In this document: positions 11,761-23,786 of the stretch, piece by piece
How the letters are laid out: each line of letters starts with the position of its first letter
How positions within the stretch are numbered: position 1 is the first letter of the stretch
Assembly: GCA_004431415.1 (NCBI GenBank)
Contig: QPMI01000083.1
Coordinates: 1-64,000 of the forward strand
Source of the DNA: Cyanophora paradoxa
Taxonomy: Eukaryota > Glaucocystophyceae > Cyanophorales > Cyanophoraceae
Length of the DNA stretch: 64,000 nucleotides
Reading direction: 5' to 3'
Notes under the pieces: model-generated
What the model was told of the DNA's origin: nothing
Database searches by the model: none
The model's input: the letters and a program-made list of their open reading frames with translations, nothing else
Made by a program: the position numbers and the translations under genes

Positions 11761-12345
11761 CCCGACCCGACGCCGCTGCCGGAGCGCGAAGGCGGGCTAG
11801 AGATGCAGGCCGGAGCGGTCGCGCTTGCGAGAAGTGGTTGGGCGATCCGGGCTGCTGGGCGCGAGGAGTTCGCGCGCTGCAGCGGCCGATCTTAGCTATG
11901 ACGGGGCGCTCTTCTGAGCGTGGAGGCGGCGGCCCGTCGCTCCTGGCCCTGCCAGCTGTGCTTCCTCGTGTACGTCTGGACGCGGCTTGTCCTCGCGCTC
12001 GCACAAGTGCAGAGTGCTGCAAGTGACGCTACTGTTCTGTTGTAGTCCCAGGGCCCGGGCGCCAGAAACTGGCGGCTGGCCAGTTTATGGGGTACGCCTC
12101 ACTCGCCGCTGAAGCCCTCGTTGCAATTGCCGGCGGCTGGGGACTCGCCCGCGAGACGCCGCTGACTCAAGTATCCGCTCAGCTGCTCGGCTGCTCAAAA
12201 CCAGCAGCGCCCAGGTCCATTCTGCCATCCTCGAGCACGAGCAGGTCCGTGCCGCGAGCCCCCGCTGCCCTCTCCGAGCCAGAAACAACGCAGTGACTCG
12301 TGTACGCGCGCCAGGACCGACCCCAGAGCCCGCCGAGGAGTGGAC
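11761..12345. promoter_or_regulatory. Divergent intergenic region
   Basis: A spacer between the ATG of the KIF-binding/F-box gene (-) and the beginning of the next F-box gene (+). It must hold the promoters of both, or a 5' UTR exon. No clear TATA element or coding exon was recognised. Confidence 0.35.
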
Positions 12346-14363
12346 ATGTACAGTGGAATGGCAAGCAAGGCGCAACCCGGCCCGCGGCCGATGCTGGCGC
12401 CTCGCCTGAGCCGAGCCCCTCGTCCTCGTCGACCGCTTCTGCTGCAGCTGCGGTCTTTGCAGCCGCGAAGAACCCGAAGCTTAAGCTCAAGGCGCCGGCG
12501 CCCGCAGCTGCGGGGGCCGTCCTCAGGACAGCTCCTGCGCTCAACCGCCCGTCGGCGTCGGCGCCTAAAGGCCCGCGACCCGCTTCTGCGCCGACGCCCG
12601 CCGCCGCCCCTCGCAGCTTGGGGCTTGGCGCCCCTACAGCTAAGCCTCCCTCGGGCGCGGCAGCGCCTGCGCCTGCGCGGGCGTCCGCCGGCGCGCCGTG
12701 CGACCCGCTCCGGATCCCTTCCGGCAAGCCGACGGCGCGCGCCCTTCCCCCGCCCCGGCCCTCGACTGCACATGCGGCCGCAGCCCAGGCGACGGTCGGG
12801 GCGCCGCGGCCAGCGCCCCCGCGCCCCGCCCACAGCTCAGCCGCCGCCTCCGCCGCCCCAGCCACCCCAGACAGGCCTCTATCCTCAGCGCCGCCCGCGC
12901 CCCGCGCCCTAACCGCCGCGCGCGCCCCCGCCCCCGGCGCCCGGCGACCCGCCACGGCCCTCCCCGGCGTTCGGCTCCCATGGACAGCATCCGCTGCCGC
13001 GGCATCGGCCGCAGCCGCCGCGAAGCCTTGGCGCCCGGAGACCGCAGCTCCTGGCTCCCGCACGCCCCCGGCTTCAGCCGCCAATATTAATCCCAACCCC
13101 GCCCCGCCCTTCCGCCCCCTGCGCCCCGCCGGCCGACCCGTACCCCGACTCCCGCCTCCTCCGCCTTCCCGACGACATCCTCGTGAAGGCGCGTACCCCT
13201 CCCCGTCTGAATCCCGCACCCTCCCCGATTCCTGTACCCCGGCAGGTCTTCCTACTCCTGCAACCCCGCGAGAAGGGGTACGCCGCCGCCGCCCACGCCT
13301 CTCCTCCCGCCTAGGCCTTTCAGGGCCCGCCTCTGGTCGCTCTGCCGCCGCCTGCGAGACGCGATTCCACATGTACCCCCTCTACCTCTACTTCCCCCCA
13401 CCGGTTTCAGAACGCGTACCCCGCAGGTCCGCTGGCCCCGCATCGACGTCCCGAGCGACATTCCGGGTACCCGGCTTCCGTCCTCCCACGTCCTGTACAT
13501 GTTCCGGGTTCAAATCCCGCCGGCGCCGTCACAAGAGCGTTACTCTCGAAGTCCCGCGCGGCGTCTCTATTCCGTACCCTCCGCACCGGCCGCCTCCAGT
13601 GTCCGCACCCTGTATCCCCATCGTTACCGTTCCCCTCTGACCTTCGAATTCCCCCCGGCCAGGTTGCGAACTGGTCCTGGAAGCTACCCCCCCGCGCCCC
13701 TTCCGCGGCCTCATGGGATGGGCGACTTTTGGACGTCATCCAAGGTCCCCCGTACCCCCCTCCGAGCCCTCACCCCAGGGAGGTCCCCGATTTTCGGCGC
13801 TGGCTGGCGTCCGTTCCCGGCCTCGCGCGCCTCTCGATCCGGCACGGGCCGCTTTCATTCCGCTACCCCCACCCGTCTGCTCCCCCTTGAAGCCCCCCTC
13901 CCTACTCCCGCCCCCTTTTCTTCTCCTGAATTTGATCCGCAAGCCCAAGCCCTGGCTGGAGCCGAACGCGAGACGTCGCCCGAGGAACGCCTATCCCCTA
14001 GGCCTCGCCCTCCGCCCCCCTCGGCCCCTCCCTCTCCCATCCATCTCACACTGGCCGTCAAGATCGGTGACCGCGTATACGTACCCCCATGGCTCGGCCT
14101 CGTTCCCCTCTCTTAATCTCGTGCAGGCTCCAAGGATCGATATCCGGCGGCCCCACCCGTCCCGGGCCGTGGCCGCCTACGCCCCATCCTTGATGCCCTC
14201 CGCCCGGCCCACTCGTCGCCCTTCGCAGGTACCTGTCTCTAACCGCCCATACCCCTCGTCTCTTCAATCACGTACCCCCGGCAGCCTGGAGCTGAGCCAC
14301 GTATTTTTCTCGGACGTGGGAAAGGGTGGGAAACATTATCCGCCGCCATATTCCCTTTTTTAA
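12346..14363 (+). CDS. F-box protein with Ala/Pro-rich N-terminus
   Basis: The F-box begins near 13141 as DSRLLRLPDDILVK. It continues after an intron (about 13190-13244) with VFLLLQPRE, then after another with RPFRARLWSLCRRLRDAIPH (about 13315-13371), then VRWPRIDVPSDIP (about 13429-13467). Downstream exons carry leucine-rich text: VPDFRRWLASVPGLARLSI (about 13777-13860) and LELSHVFFSDVGKG (about 14282-14363), ending in TAA at 14361-14363. Upstream of the F-box, 12350-13130 is open in more than one frame and is Ala/Pro-rich, plausibly a disordered N-terminal part, but the start codon and frame are not settled. Introns typically begin GTACCC. The gene is probably an SCF substrate adaptor. The F-box is well supported; the N-terminus is not. 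Confidence 0.6.
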
Positions 14364-15018
14364 TTGGCACCATTCTGATGACGTTCCCTCACACTCGAAG
14401 GTGTCTACCAGCGAGTGGCCCCCCTTTAATTTTCAATTCCCTCCTCTGGACCCCCCCCCTCCCCCTCCCCTCCCCCCTCCCCCCCCCCCCCCCCGATTAA
14501 TTACATAATCGCGCGCGGCCGGGGGCCCTCATAGAAAGAGAGCGGCGACCCTTGCGCCTCGAAGCCCCAAGCCCCAAGGCCACTCCCGCTTCGCAGGGAC
14601 TCACTTTAAATAATTTTAGTACGTATGCCGAGCACAAGATTCAGTTTCGCCTTCGGTTTCCAGCGCACTTCGATTCGCAGTAAGTACTTCGAGCGTACTT
14701 CGAACCTGCGCATGCAGCGCTAGCTGTGCCTTCAGTAAGTAGTCTGCCACTACTACGGTTCTTTCTTGTTCATGATACAAGAGAGAGAGAGAGAGATATG
14801 GTTTAGTTGATGGGCGAAAGGCGAAATCAAAGCGAAAATTGCTAGCGCTGCACAATTGAATGACTACGAAAGCTATCACATGAAACCTATGACTACGCTG
14901 CAGCAGAATTCGAATGAGATACAATCGCTCGTAGCGATCGCGAGCAGTTATCATAGTTTGAATTTCTAGTTTAGTTTCCAAAGCACTGCCCGAGCGTCCG
15001 ATGTCGATGGCCCCTGCA
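14364..15018. other. Intergenic region with poly-C tract
   Basis: Contains a C-rich tract (about 14449-14494), a (GA)n run near 14780-14794 and no convincing exon. It separates a plus-strand F-box gene from the minus-strand membrane-protein gene whose stop codon is at 15021-15019 (convergent). Confidence 0.4.
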
Positions 15019-17245
15019 TCAACCACGCGCAATGAACGCGCGGCCTGGCGTTGCCGACCGCAAGCCTTGAAGCCCGAATCTAAAGCTGTACGTGGCAGCA
15101 AGGGCGATGGCGGCGCCCAGCAGGATGCCTGGCAGCTGCAGTGCCGAGAAGGAAGCAGGGGCGACGGAAAACACAGGGCTACGATTCCCAAAGCGCAGAT
15201 CAGCCCGCGCGACGGGCGCGACCGCGGGAAATTCGAAGCTTACATTGAGGAGACACTCGAGCTCGCGGGCACCCATGCAAAAGCCTGCACGTCAACGTCA
15301 CCATGATCAGCAAAAGGTCATCATGAAGCTTAATTATAAGATGATCAGCAAATTCAAGATTGCGGTGCACATTCACGAGCGTGAAATCCTGGAACCGCTT
15401 GTCAGTGCTTTGGATAACGATGGAATAGCCTTGGTTGACGTTGTAGGCCTGCTCGAACCAAAACGTCTCAAAGCTGATCTGACGCTGCATACAAAGTGTA
15501 CAAATTGGCGGGTTTCTTATATAATTACCCCGAGGAGGTTGCGGGAGGAGTGGCGCAGGGCGTTGCAGGTCGCAAAAGACGGGGCGGCTGCGCATGTGCA
15601 AAACAGAAGATCGAATAAGGAAGAGTTCGAATTCATGAGTGCGCACGCAAGGGCGACTTTGCGATCGCCGACTCGGCGATACATATATATATATATACGC
15701 GGAGCATCGAGTCGCGCGCACTGAACGTGATCTGTGTATCGCTTGGGATTTGAGCGTTGGTGGCGGGGCAGGACTTCCCCGACCCGGGTTCGACGATGAG
15801 AATCGTAATCGGGGCGCCAACAGGGAAGCCTGAGCCCAGGATGGTCACCGTAGATCCCGCCTGTCGCAATCAGAAGTTCATGATCGAGTTTTGCTTTGGG
15901 TTACAATTATATATTTTATGATTTTAAGTTAAAGATATGGAGGCTGCAGCTGCGGTCGGGGCGGGCTCAAAAGAAACGCGCCTGGGCGGATCTGACGGCG
16001 GGCTCCGGCAACGTCGCGGTGTTGTTCGCGTCGAAAACGAGTGAAACTGGTTTGCCGCTCGATACACTCTGGCCCCCGACATTTTGAATCACAATCTGCG
16101 TGATTTTCTACGAGTTTCAAAGGACTCTGGTCAGCGCGCGTACGATGGCATGGATATTCTAAAATAATTCGAAGCAGGCACCGGCCCAATCGCAATGAGT
16201 GCGGGCGCTGTAGTTGGCGTAGGAGTAATGCCGGAAGTGGATGGTGGCGCGGTGGGCGAAGGAGTCGGGGTAGCTATAGCGGCAGTGGAACTGTAAGCAC
16301 ACAAGTGAGCTCGAGGCGCGAATGAACGTGCGATAGATATGCATGACGTATACGGCCTTACGTCGGGCTTGGAGATGGCGTTGACGTTGGAATGCCGGAT
16401 GGTGAGGGACTGGCCATGGCCGACGGCGAGGGGCTGGCCGACGGGGAGGGAGAAGGACTGCGAAATGATACAATTGCAAGGCTTCGTCAGCCGCAGATCT
16501 AGATATGATAACGAGCGGCTGATAGCTTAGTATCTAGATCTAGTACTTATATACATATATTCCGAGATTGATCAGACCTCGGCGTGGCGCTCGCGCTCGG
16601 TGACGGGCTTGGCGAAGGCGATGGCGATGGCGTCGCCGGTGCGGTGCAGACGCCGCTCACGTTCGTGGAAGGCGCTTGACAAGCGCAGACGGGAGCTGTA
16701 GCGAGAAGCTGGCGTCCGACAACCGTTCGAGCGAGAAGACTGCGACGTTTGACATCGTTAACGGTGCCAAGGATTGTCTGGCCCGATGTGCAATTGTACC
16801 TGCGTACAAGCATATGCATGGGGCTCTGTCAGCTGCATGTACAGCCTTAAGCTTGAAAATATGCATGATACTAGCTATATATATAGTTACGTATACATAG
16901 AGATCTTTAGACGCACCACAAGCAGTAATTTTTGCCTTCGTAAGCTACGGTCGTGTGATTCGTGTAGAATTGTAAGCCAGCCGCACCCCAGCCGCCGCCG
17001 CAGCCAGCACCAGTTCCGTCACCAGTGCAGGCTGGGTTTAGTAGGGCACTGTTGCATGCGCATCCGCTGATCCAGCTCCCATGAGGGCATTCCACGGTAA
17101 ATTGCACTGGGATGCCGGAGACGAGAGCCACCAGACAAGCGATGAGCAGAACGCGCGTCAACGCCACCGATCGCGATTGCGAGCCCCGGTAGCGTCCGTA
17201 GATCGCCGGCAAAAGCATGCGTATGTGCATGTTGCCCCAAACCAT
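15019..17245 (-). CDS. Secreted/membrane protein with Pro-Ser repeats and IPT/TIG-like domain (paralogue 1)
   Basis: The ATG at 17245-17243 opens an exon with a hydrophobic stretch (VLLIACLVALVSG) that can act as a signal peptide. A Cys-rich segment follows (SWISGCACNSALLNPACTG). Later exons carry PSPSPSPSPSPSASATP (about 16590-16640), PSPSPSASPSPSAMASPSPS (about 16380-16465), TPTPSPTAPPSTSG (about 16200-16290), VSLVFDANNTATLPEPA (about 15980-16100), an IPT/TIG-like stretch STVTILGSGFPVGAPIT (about 15735-15865) and YSIVIQSTDKRFQDFTLVNV (about 15360-15495). The last exon has a C-terminal membrane helix, LPGILLGAAIALAATYS (about 15075-15125), and stops at 15021-15019. The order matches the gene at 19658-22502. 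The likely topology is type I, extracellular with a short cytosolic tail. Family function is unknown; IPT is a guess from the G-S-G-F-P pattern. Confidence 0.55.
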
Positions 17246-17676
17246 GAAGAACTCAGTGTGACTGGAGACGGCTGCGGCGGCCGGCTAATTATTATTATAA
17301 TGAAGAAGAACCGTTGAACTAGAAAAGAAGCGGCGACGCGCTAGCGTAAACTAATGAAGACAGCGGCCGCACGCGCAGTCGACGCGCGCCCGCCCGCGGC
17401 CGCAGTCGATCGCGAGTGACTCGATCGGGAGTCGCGATCGCGATCGGGAGTCGGGAGTCGGGACTCGGGACTCGGAAGTCGGGACACGCTGGCACCGCCG
17501 GGCCGTGCGCAGTGCGCAGTACGTAGTAGTACCGTGTAACATCTAATTAATGCGCCAGAAATCGATGCGTTTTTGAACCCGGAATTAATTAATGCGGCAC
17601 CAAATTAATGCGTTTTTGGCTGCGCTAGGGGGGTACGTATGTGTACAAACCGCAGTTTTCTAAGCGTTTCAATATT

Positions 17677-17736
17677 AATGCGGTCCCGAATTAATGCGTT
17701 TTGTTACCAAAAAGCGCATTAATTCGGTACCGCATT
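17677..17736. repeat. Inverted repeat (hairpin)
   Basis: Left arm 17677-17702 (AATGCGGTCCCGAATTAATG...) is the reverse complement of 17709-17736 with one mismatch and one extra base; the loop is about 6 nt. Confidence 0.85.
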
Positions 17737-17777
17737 ACTTTAAGTGCGCGCATTACTTAAGTGTTACACAGTACTAG

Positions 17778-17840
17778 CGCGCACTGCCGCGCGGTGCCGC
17801 CGCGGCCGGTGCGCACTAGTACTGCGCGCGGCAGTGCGCA
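17778..17840. repeat. GC-rich inverted repeat
   Basis: CGCGCACTGCCGCGCG at the left is mirrored as CGCGCGGCAGTGCGC at the right, with an inner GTGCCGCCGCGGCCGGTGC loop that is itself partly palindromic. A flanking GTGTTACACAGTACTAG at 17761 echoes GTGTAACACAGTAATTA at 17942 in inverted form. Confidence 0.8.
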
Positions 17841-18568
17841 CTCGCGCACGGGCCCGGCGGGCCACGGCCCACGGGCCCACGGCCGGCAGCGGGGGGCGCC
17901 CCGCACGGGCGGTCACTGCCGGTCAATTGCAATGCATACCGTGTAACACAGTAATTAATATGACGGTCAAATTTATGTCTTTCAAAAAGTTTGCGAGATC
18001 ATCGGATACTATGATGATATGACATCCCCAAATTCTGTCGTCATGAACTTTTCAGGCGGCACGGGCCACGCCGTGACGGCCCACGGCCCACGGAACATGG
18101 CCACACCGTGGCACGCTTCGACGGTCGGTAGCTGATTCTGTAAACGTGCGAATTCTAATATCCGCCAGAGTTTAATTCCGACTATATTCGCCAGACGTCG
18201 ACCGACGTCGACCCTCTGGCGAATATTTGACGCTGGCGAATTAAAGTTGTTTTAATTGAGCCTTTGTATGGATCCCCGGAGAGAGGGGTACTGAAGGCTG
18301 ACCTCTCCAGGGCGATTTCATTTGCAAAGTCGTTGAGAGTCGGGGTGGCAAATTCAAGACGCTGGTGGAATAGGCGATTAGCACAATATTACTAGTAATA
18401 TAATTTAGCAGCCTTCCGGACCAAGTAGTACCGCCGCTGTAAATGTACCGGTATTAGCAGGCCGGCCGCGGCCGCGGGCGCCGGCGCTACCGTCGGGCAC
18501 TAAATTACTGCGGCGTTAATTAACTCAGTAGTAACGCGGTTTCAAAAATGGCCCTCCTCTGAGCAAAA

Positions 18569-18631
18569 TACCGCGGTACCAAATTACCGCGTTTTAACAA
18601 ACTTTTAGCGCGGTAATTTGGTGCCGCGGTA
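18569..18631. repeat. Inverted repeat (hairpin)
   Basis: CCGCGGTACCAAATTACCGC (left arm) pairs with GCGGTAATTTGGTGCCGCGG (right arm) around a short AACAAAC loop. It has the same general design as the hairpin at 17677. Confidence 0.85.
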
Positions 18632-18719
18632 ATTAAGTGGGCGCGGTTTTTATGTGTTCCACGGTACCGACTCAGGTACTTGGCCATGGGGGGGGGGGGT
18701 ACTCGGGGGGACACTGGTG

Positions 18720-18970
18720 TCGGAAAGAAGCGGGCCGGAAAAAAAGCAAGAAGCGGACACCGGCCTGTCAGTGGCTGTCACCGGGAAGAAGCGGGCCGGG
18801 AAAAAAGAAAGAAGCGGACACCGGCCTGTCACCGGGAAGTTGGGCGGGAACCCGGCGGGAAGCACTTCCGAACTCGGAAAAAAAGAAAGAAGCGGAAGCA
18901 CGTCGGAACGTTAACTCCGAGAAATCGGGCAGATTCATTTGACAAAAAAAGAAAGAAGCGGCACGCCGGC
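18720..18970. repeat. Tandem-like repeats containing AAAAAAGAAAGAAGCGG
   Basis: The string AAAAAAGAAAGAAGCGG, or a one-base variant, occurs four times (near 18738, 18803, 18880 and 18946). The first two are each followed by ACACCGGCCTGTCA. Spacing is 60-80 bp. Confidence 0.7.
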
Positions 18971-19619
18971 ACCAGCAGATCGAAATTCATCGATATATCG
19001 AAATTCCTGTTTCGAAGCATGCGCAGCGATTTAGCCAGGGATTCGCCGTCGCTACTATGCATATCAAGCTTAAGTACCGTAATTTATAAAACACTTATAA
19101 TTAATTAATGCGTCAGATATCAATATTAATGCGTTTTTGGACCCTTTTTTTTTTTTTGAGAGACTACGGTGGGGCGAACCCCCCGTAGGTTTTTGGACCC
19201 GGCCGCGGACCCCTATTACGAGTAATTATGCGCCCCCCAAATTAATGCGTTCTTACGCTTTCCGCCTGCATGAAGGCCCGGGGGGTACTGAGTCTACTAC
19301 TGACTGCATGCAGTTTCTTAGCGTTCTCTTATTTATGCGCCCCCAAATTAAGCGTCGCGATCGGTGCAGAATTCGAATCACTGCAGATCTGAGAATCACG
19401 TGCACATGTGCAGCAGAATTCGATCTGAAAATCACGTGCACATGTGCAGCAGAATTCGATCTGAGAATCACTGCAGAATTCGAATCACTGCAGATGTAAA
19501 GCCGCGCACTAGCACTGCGGCAGACTGCGCAGACTGCGACCAGCATGCGCATCGTGGCAGGCCACTGGCAGTACCGGACCTACTACCGGTATATACACCT
19601 ACGCGCAAGCTTGAGGCAG

Positions 19620-19630
19620 CTGTATATAAT
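19620..19630 (+). promoter_or_regulatory. TATA-like element
   Basis: CTGTATATAATAGG lies about 35 bp upstream of the ATG at 19658 of the membrane-protein gene. It is a plausible core promoter element, though the transcription start is unknown and such AT runs are common in this island. Confidence 0.3.
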
Positions 19631-19657
19631 AGGACCGTCGGACAGCGCAGCTGTAAA

Positions 19658-22502
19658 ATGGCGAGGCGCTCGCATCAAGTGGGGGTGTCCAGCCGCAGAA
19701 CCGCATCGATGGCCGTAGCCTATAGCTACAGCTGCTTTTACGCCTCTGTATGCATAACTTGCATCCTCAGCATCGCGGTGCCCGCCGCGGCTCAGCTGCG
19801 GTCTCCATGCAGCGTGTTCGACACGACGAAAACGTTCCAGGTGGTGTCTTTCAACGACACCTCGAAGTGCTGGGAGGCGGGGGATCTTGGCAATTGCAAC
19901 GGCTGTCTCCCTGCGGGAGTCAAGCTGGCCACCTGCCAAGCGAGTGCGCATGCACGTCGATCATGATCAGCGCGCAAGCTCTCTAGATTAATATTAATCC
20001 CACTGGGCCATGGCATGTACAGGCACACCAGCGCAGCTCTTCAACGCGACTTTTGTAGGCGAACAGAGTGGCACCCAGGTGTACAACCTCTTCTATCCCG
20101 CGTCCATGCCGATCGTCGCCGGCGTCGAGCTTCGATCCAGCCCGATCGCAGTGGGTATTGCAACTGAAAACAATGGCCAGCCAGGCGCCGGCCAAATATC
20201 CGGAGTACGTGCCTGTGTCCGAAATCCGTGCAAAGGGCTACTGTACCGCTGATCACAATTCCGTCCGTTAACGTTAGCTATTCGGGCGGTTTGTCCGACC
20301 TAGCGGCGACCCCTTTACCCTGACCCTCGCGCCAAAGAACGACTCTATTGTCATCTCGGTTTCAGGAAAGACGCCGTACACGGCAGTGGCCCCTATTGCA
20401 CCCACGTACAGCTACAACGGTGACACGTACAACATGTCCAGCAATGCAGTCCTCATGAAAACTATTGTCGGAGGTGCGCAATTGGCAAGGCAATCCATTA
20501 GCTCTTTGATCAATATTAATGGTCCCGTGGGCTCTTCAGCTCCGACGGAATCCGAGTGGACTATCCGCTACATTGATGGGTCCACCTTTCCTCCTTCATG
20601 CTCAAGTTCGACCCCGGTGAGGGAAACTTTGAAAGAGAGACACTCCGAGCTCCGCGAATTGCTCATCCGAACGCGAATTCGAATATTTCAGACTTCGAGC
20701 CCTTCCCCGAGCGCGAGTCCATCGCCGACTCCGATTGCGAGCCCGTCCCCAATGGCGACCCCGTCCCGAAGCGCAATCCCATCTCCGAGTGCCAGTGTGC
20801 AGCCTACGCCGAGCGCTTCCGTGGTGAGCTCAACAGTGCAACGCATTCCGATTTAAATTTGAACGCATCTTGCTCCGCGTGCATGCATATATATATGATC
20901 ATGATCATGACCTCCAAAACCATCGCGAGCAGCCTGGAGCGAATGTAACCACGGTAGAAATTGTTCAAGTGGTTGTCGATGGGAAAACGGTGCGTTAATC
21001 TCTATGCATTCCATAATATGTATGCGTTCAAGCGATAGCAATCACGTCCTCGTGATTCAATGATCATGACTGCGGGCCTAAATCTAATGATAAGGGTTCT
21101 CGCGATCGCTTCCTTTTTGTCGTTCGAATTATAAAACTTTTCGAGCGGCCGCGGCTTACTGATGATCGTATGTATACGATGCGCATTTGAAATCTGCTTC
21201 CTCAGTATGACATTGCTGGGGGAAGTGCCGTCACAACCACAGACTCAGTGAGCATGCGCACTTCGCGTCTCTGAAAATGATCGATTTCGAGCTCTTTAAT
21301 GCAGTTCTCACCCTAAATTAGCGATTTCGAGCTCGTTATATTAGTTCGCGCGGTTCTTATAATTATACCCTAATTATACAACTTGCAGGACGGGACAAAG
21401 CGAATCGCACTGAGCGGACTTGTCCTCTCGGCCCCTGCGGAGGCAAGTGAGAAAGTCAATCGAAAATGATTTTGCAAATTGATTCATCTGACGCATGATT
21501 TCCACTGCAAAACACAGACGGGAAGCTTGGACTTCGTAATAATCAAAGGCAGCAACCTGCCGGTAGCAATCGCTGTCCACAAATGAAAAATATTGTCGAC
21601 GTCACTAGTGTTATAATCAACTCGTCGTAGGTTGGAAAACCGATACGAATCTACATCGTGATTCCAAGCAACAGCAGCCAGAGGGTGGAGGCCCTTGAAG
21701 CGTCTATTCCGGACTCGCAAACCATCAGATTCAGTGCGTGCACGTGACTGGTTTCGAGAATGGACGGAAATCAATCGCAATCGCGAGCTAATTTAATCCT
21801 GAGTTATTCTGCGCAGAAGTCCCCCCGCTCCCGAAGGGCCCCGGCAGCCGCCGCCGACGCTCCCTGCTCCAGTTCACTTCCGGCTCCTCGGTACATTCCC
21901 AACAGAAAAAAACCTTCCTCGCATTATAAATGCAACGTGATATCGATATCAATACGTATACCGGCGGTTGTGCACAGTACGACCTGCGAATCGAGTCGGC
22001 TTCTGCCGCCCCCGATTTTACATCTTTCGTCCTTGATCGGGTTCGCGATCCGGCCTGCAGCTGGCCATTGATGTTAATAGTGATATCGCGGCCTTCCACA
22101 TTGTAGCTAACTTTGAAGCGATTGCTCTCGGCAGGCCTTCCGCTGGGTCTCGACGTCTACAAATAACAACGCGGGGACGGCAGGCATCCCTTACTGTGCG
22201 TTGAACGATTACCTGCCGCGATCGCGATCGATGTGATCATGATATATATCTTACCGTAGAACGCTCACCACCCCTTTAATTTCGTGCAGGGACATCTAGC
22301 GCCACAGCTGCCTCGCGATCGTCGCCATTCACGGTATCCTCTGTGAAATTGAATCCTATGAGATTCACTTTCTGAGCACATCATGCACCTTATTCGAGTC
22401 TTTTTGCAGCAGCTTGTGCATGCGCTGGTCTTCCTAACGATCGCGAGCATCGTCACTGTACCTGTACATGTTGCAGCGGCGGCTGCGGCTGCCTATGCGT
22501 GA
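19658..22502 (+). CDS. Secreted/membrane protein with Pro-Ser repeats (paralogue 2)
   Basis: ATG 19658 begins an exon with a hydrophobic segment (SVCITCILSIAVPAAAQ), a probable signal peptide or anchor, then a Cys-containing ectodomain (NGCLPAGVKLATC). Following exons include LFNATFVGEQSGTQVYNLFY (about 20025-20205), FTLTLAPKNDSIVISVSGKT (about 20282-20473), TESEWTIRYIDGSTFPPSC (about 20541-20616), a Pro-Ser block TSSPSPSASPSPTPIASPSP (about 20692-20820), NVTTVEIVQVVVDGKT, RIALSGLVLSAPAE (GC donor), SLDFVIIKGSNLPVAIAV and AQYDLRIESASAAPDFTSFV (about 21940-22050). The final exon gives a membrane-like tail LVHALVFLTIASIVTV and TGA at 22500-22502. The layout parallels the minus-strand gene at 15019-17245, so they are paralogues in inverted, head-to-head order. 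Function unknown; surface or adhesion-like roles are only a guess. Confidence 0.55.
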
Positions 22503-23786
22503 TCATGAGTTCGCGCTCCTTCAAATTAAAATGTTGCATTCGTAGGCGAATCTGAATTCGCATGCGTACGAGATCAATATAATTATAAGCTCTGGGGGGC
22601 GGCGGGGAGGGATCCGGAGTCGGGGGGTTGCAGTCTTACCTTGTCGGACGTCGACGTCGCCGCGCAACTTACTAAGCTTATCGTCGACCGTCGTTAGTAA
22701 GCTTCTGGATCTATATATAGCCACAAGAATATTAATTGCGCGTTCGGAATCGATATATCGAATTTTCGAATACAGTTGTTAACGTTCGTTTTAACGTGGA
22801 GCCATAGCATCAGCCTCTTCGAATTCGGCATAGCTGGCGCTGTCGGCCCGATCAGACCAGATATCAGTATCTAGATATCGATCTAGATCGGGCGGCTAGA
22901 TCCCGAACGGGAGGAAAATCCTGCCGCAGTGCGACTGCTTCGCATGCACCACTTGCAATAAATTCACATAATTGTACCTTGTTAGCTATAGCCGCAAAAT
23001 CATGCTTATCAGCTACAGATGCGGATGACATCTAGAGCGACGTCGACTGCTGCGAAACCGAAATAACTGCTGCGAGCCCTACGACTCGCGGCGAGACTGC
23101 GAGCACGCATACATACTTGCATACTTGCAATACTTGCAACTGCGAATAGGGCCTTGGGCATGGCGACTCGGCGGCCGGAAGACATGAGATCTAGAGAGAG
23201 AGAGAGAGCAACTGCAAATAACGCTGATCGTGAGAGCAACCGCTTCGAATCTTGCGATAAGCTATTATATGCGATTCTGGAAACAATACTTGCAACTGCG
23301 AATATGGCCTCTTCGTGACTCGGCGGCCCTAAGACTACGATGAAGAGAGAGATCTAGACTCCAAACGACTCTGATAAGGGTTGAGAGCGGAATATTACTG
23401 TGCGGATGCCCCAATACGAAGATAAGACGAATAGAAATATACAGTGAAAATGCGCCCTGCACACAAATAGATGCTTACGTTTGACATTTACTTTGCAGAT
23501 ACGTGGAAATGCGTACAATGCACGGAAACCGTATAATGCTTAAGATGCGTAAAACACGTAAAAATGCGGAACGGGAAATCGAGAACAGCAAAAACACAAA
23601 TCACTCTACACATGGTAAAACTCTTCTAAGGACCTGACCATGGCCAGGGGAAAACCTAGAGGAAACCAGATCTAGAACAAATCACAGGAAACCAGATCTA
23701 GGAGGGATGGGCGACGGCCTGGAAGGCATGTGAACGTTCCTCCTCCCTCAGGAGGCCGCCCACGCACGCAGATGAACGTTCCTCCC
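22503..23786. other. Intergenic, low-complexity and duplicated segments
   Basis: Includes (GA)n near 23193-23208 and a duplicated block (about 23130-23200 and 23285-23360) sharing ACTTGCAACTGCGAATA and GACTCGGCGGCC. Short repeats of ATGCGTAAAA-like text lie at 23510-23570, and the pair GAACGTTCCTCC lies at 23733 and 23774. No exon chain was recognised. Confidence 0.45.

Larger units (their letters stand above)
17246..19657. other. Divergent spacer with hairpins and A-rich repeats
   Basis: A 2.4-kb gap between the starts of the two paralogous membrane-protein genes. It holds three strong inverted repeats (17677-17736, 17778-17840, 18569-18631), many copies of ATTAATGCG, a GC-rich palindromic block (17405-17480, repeated GGGAGTCGGGACTCG) and a tandem-like A-rich block (18720-18970). 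No convincing coding exon. It probably includes both promoters plus remains of non-autonomous elements. Confidence 0.5.

Noticed and set aside
12179-13372. Long minus-strand open frame (397 codons)
   Set aside because: It is an antisense shadow of the GC-rich F-box gene; Gly/Ala/Arg-rich translation with no motif, while the plus strand shows an F-box across spliced exons.
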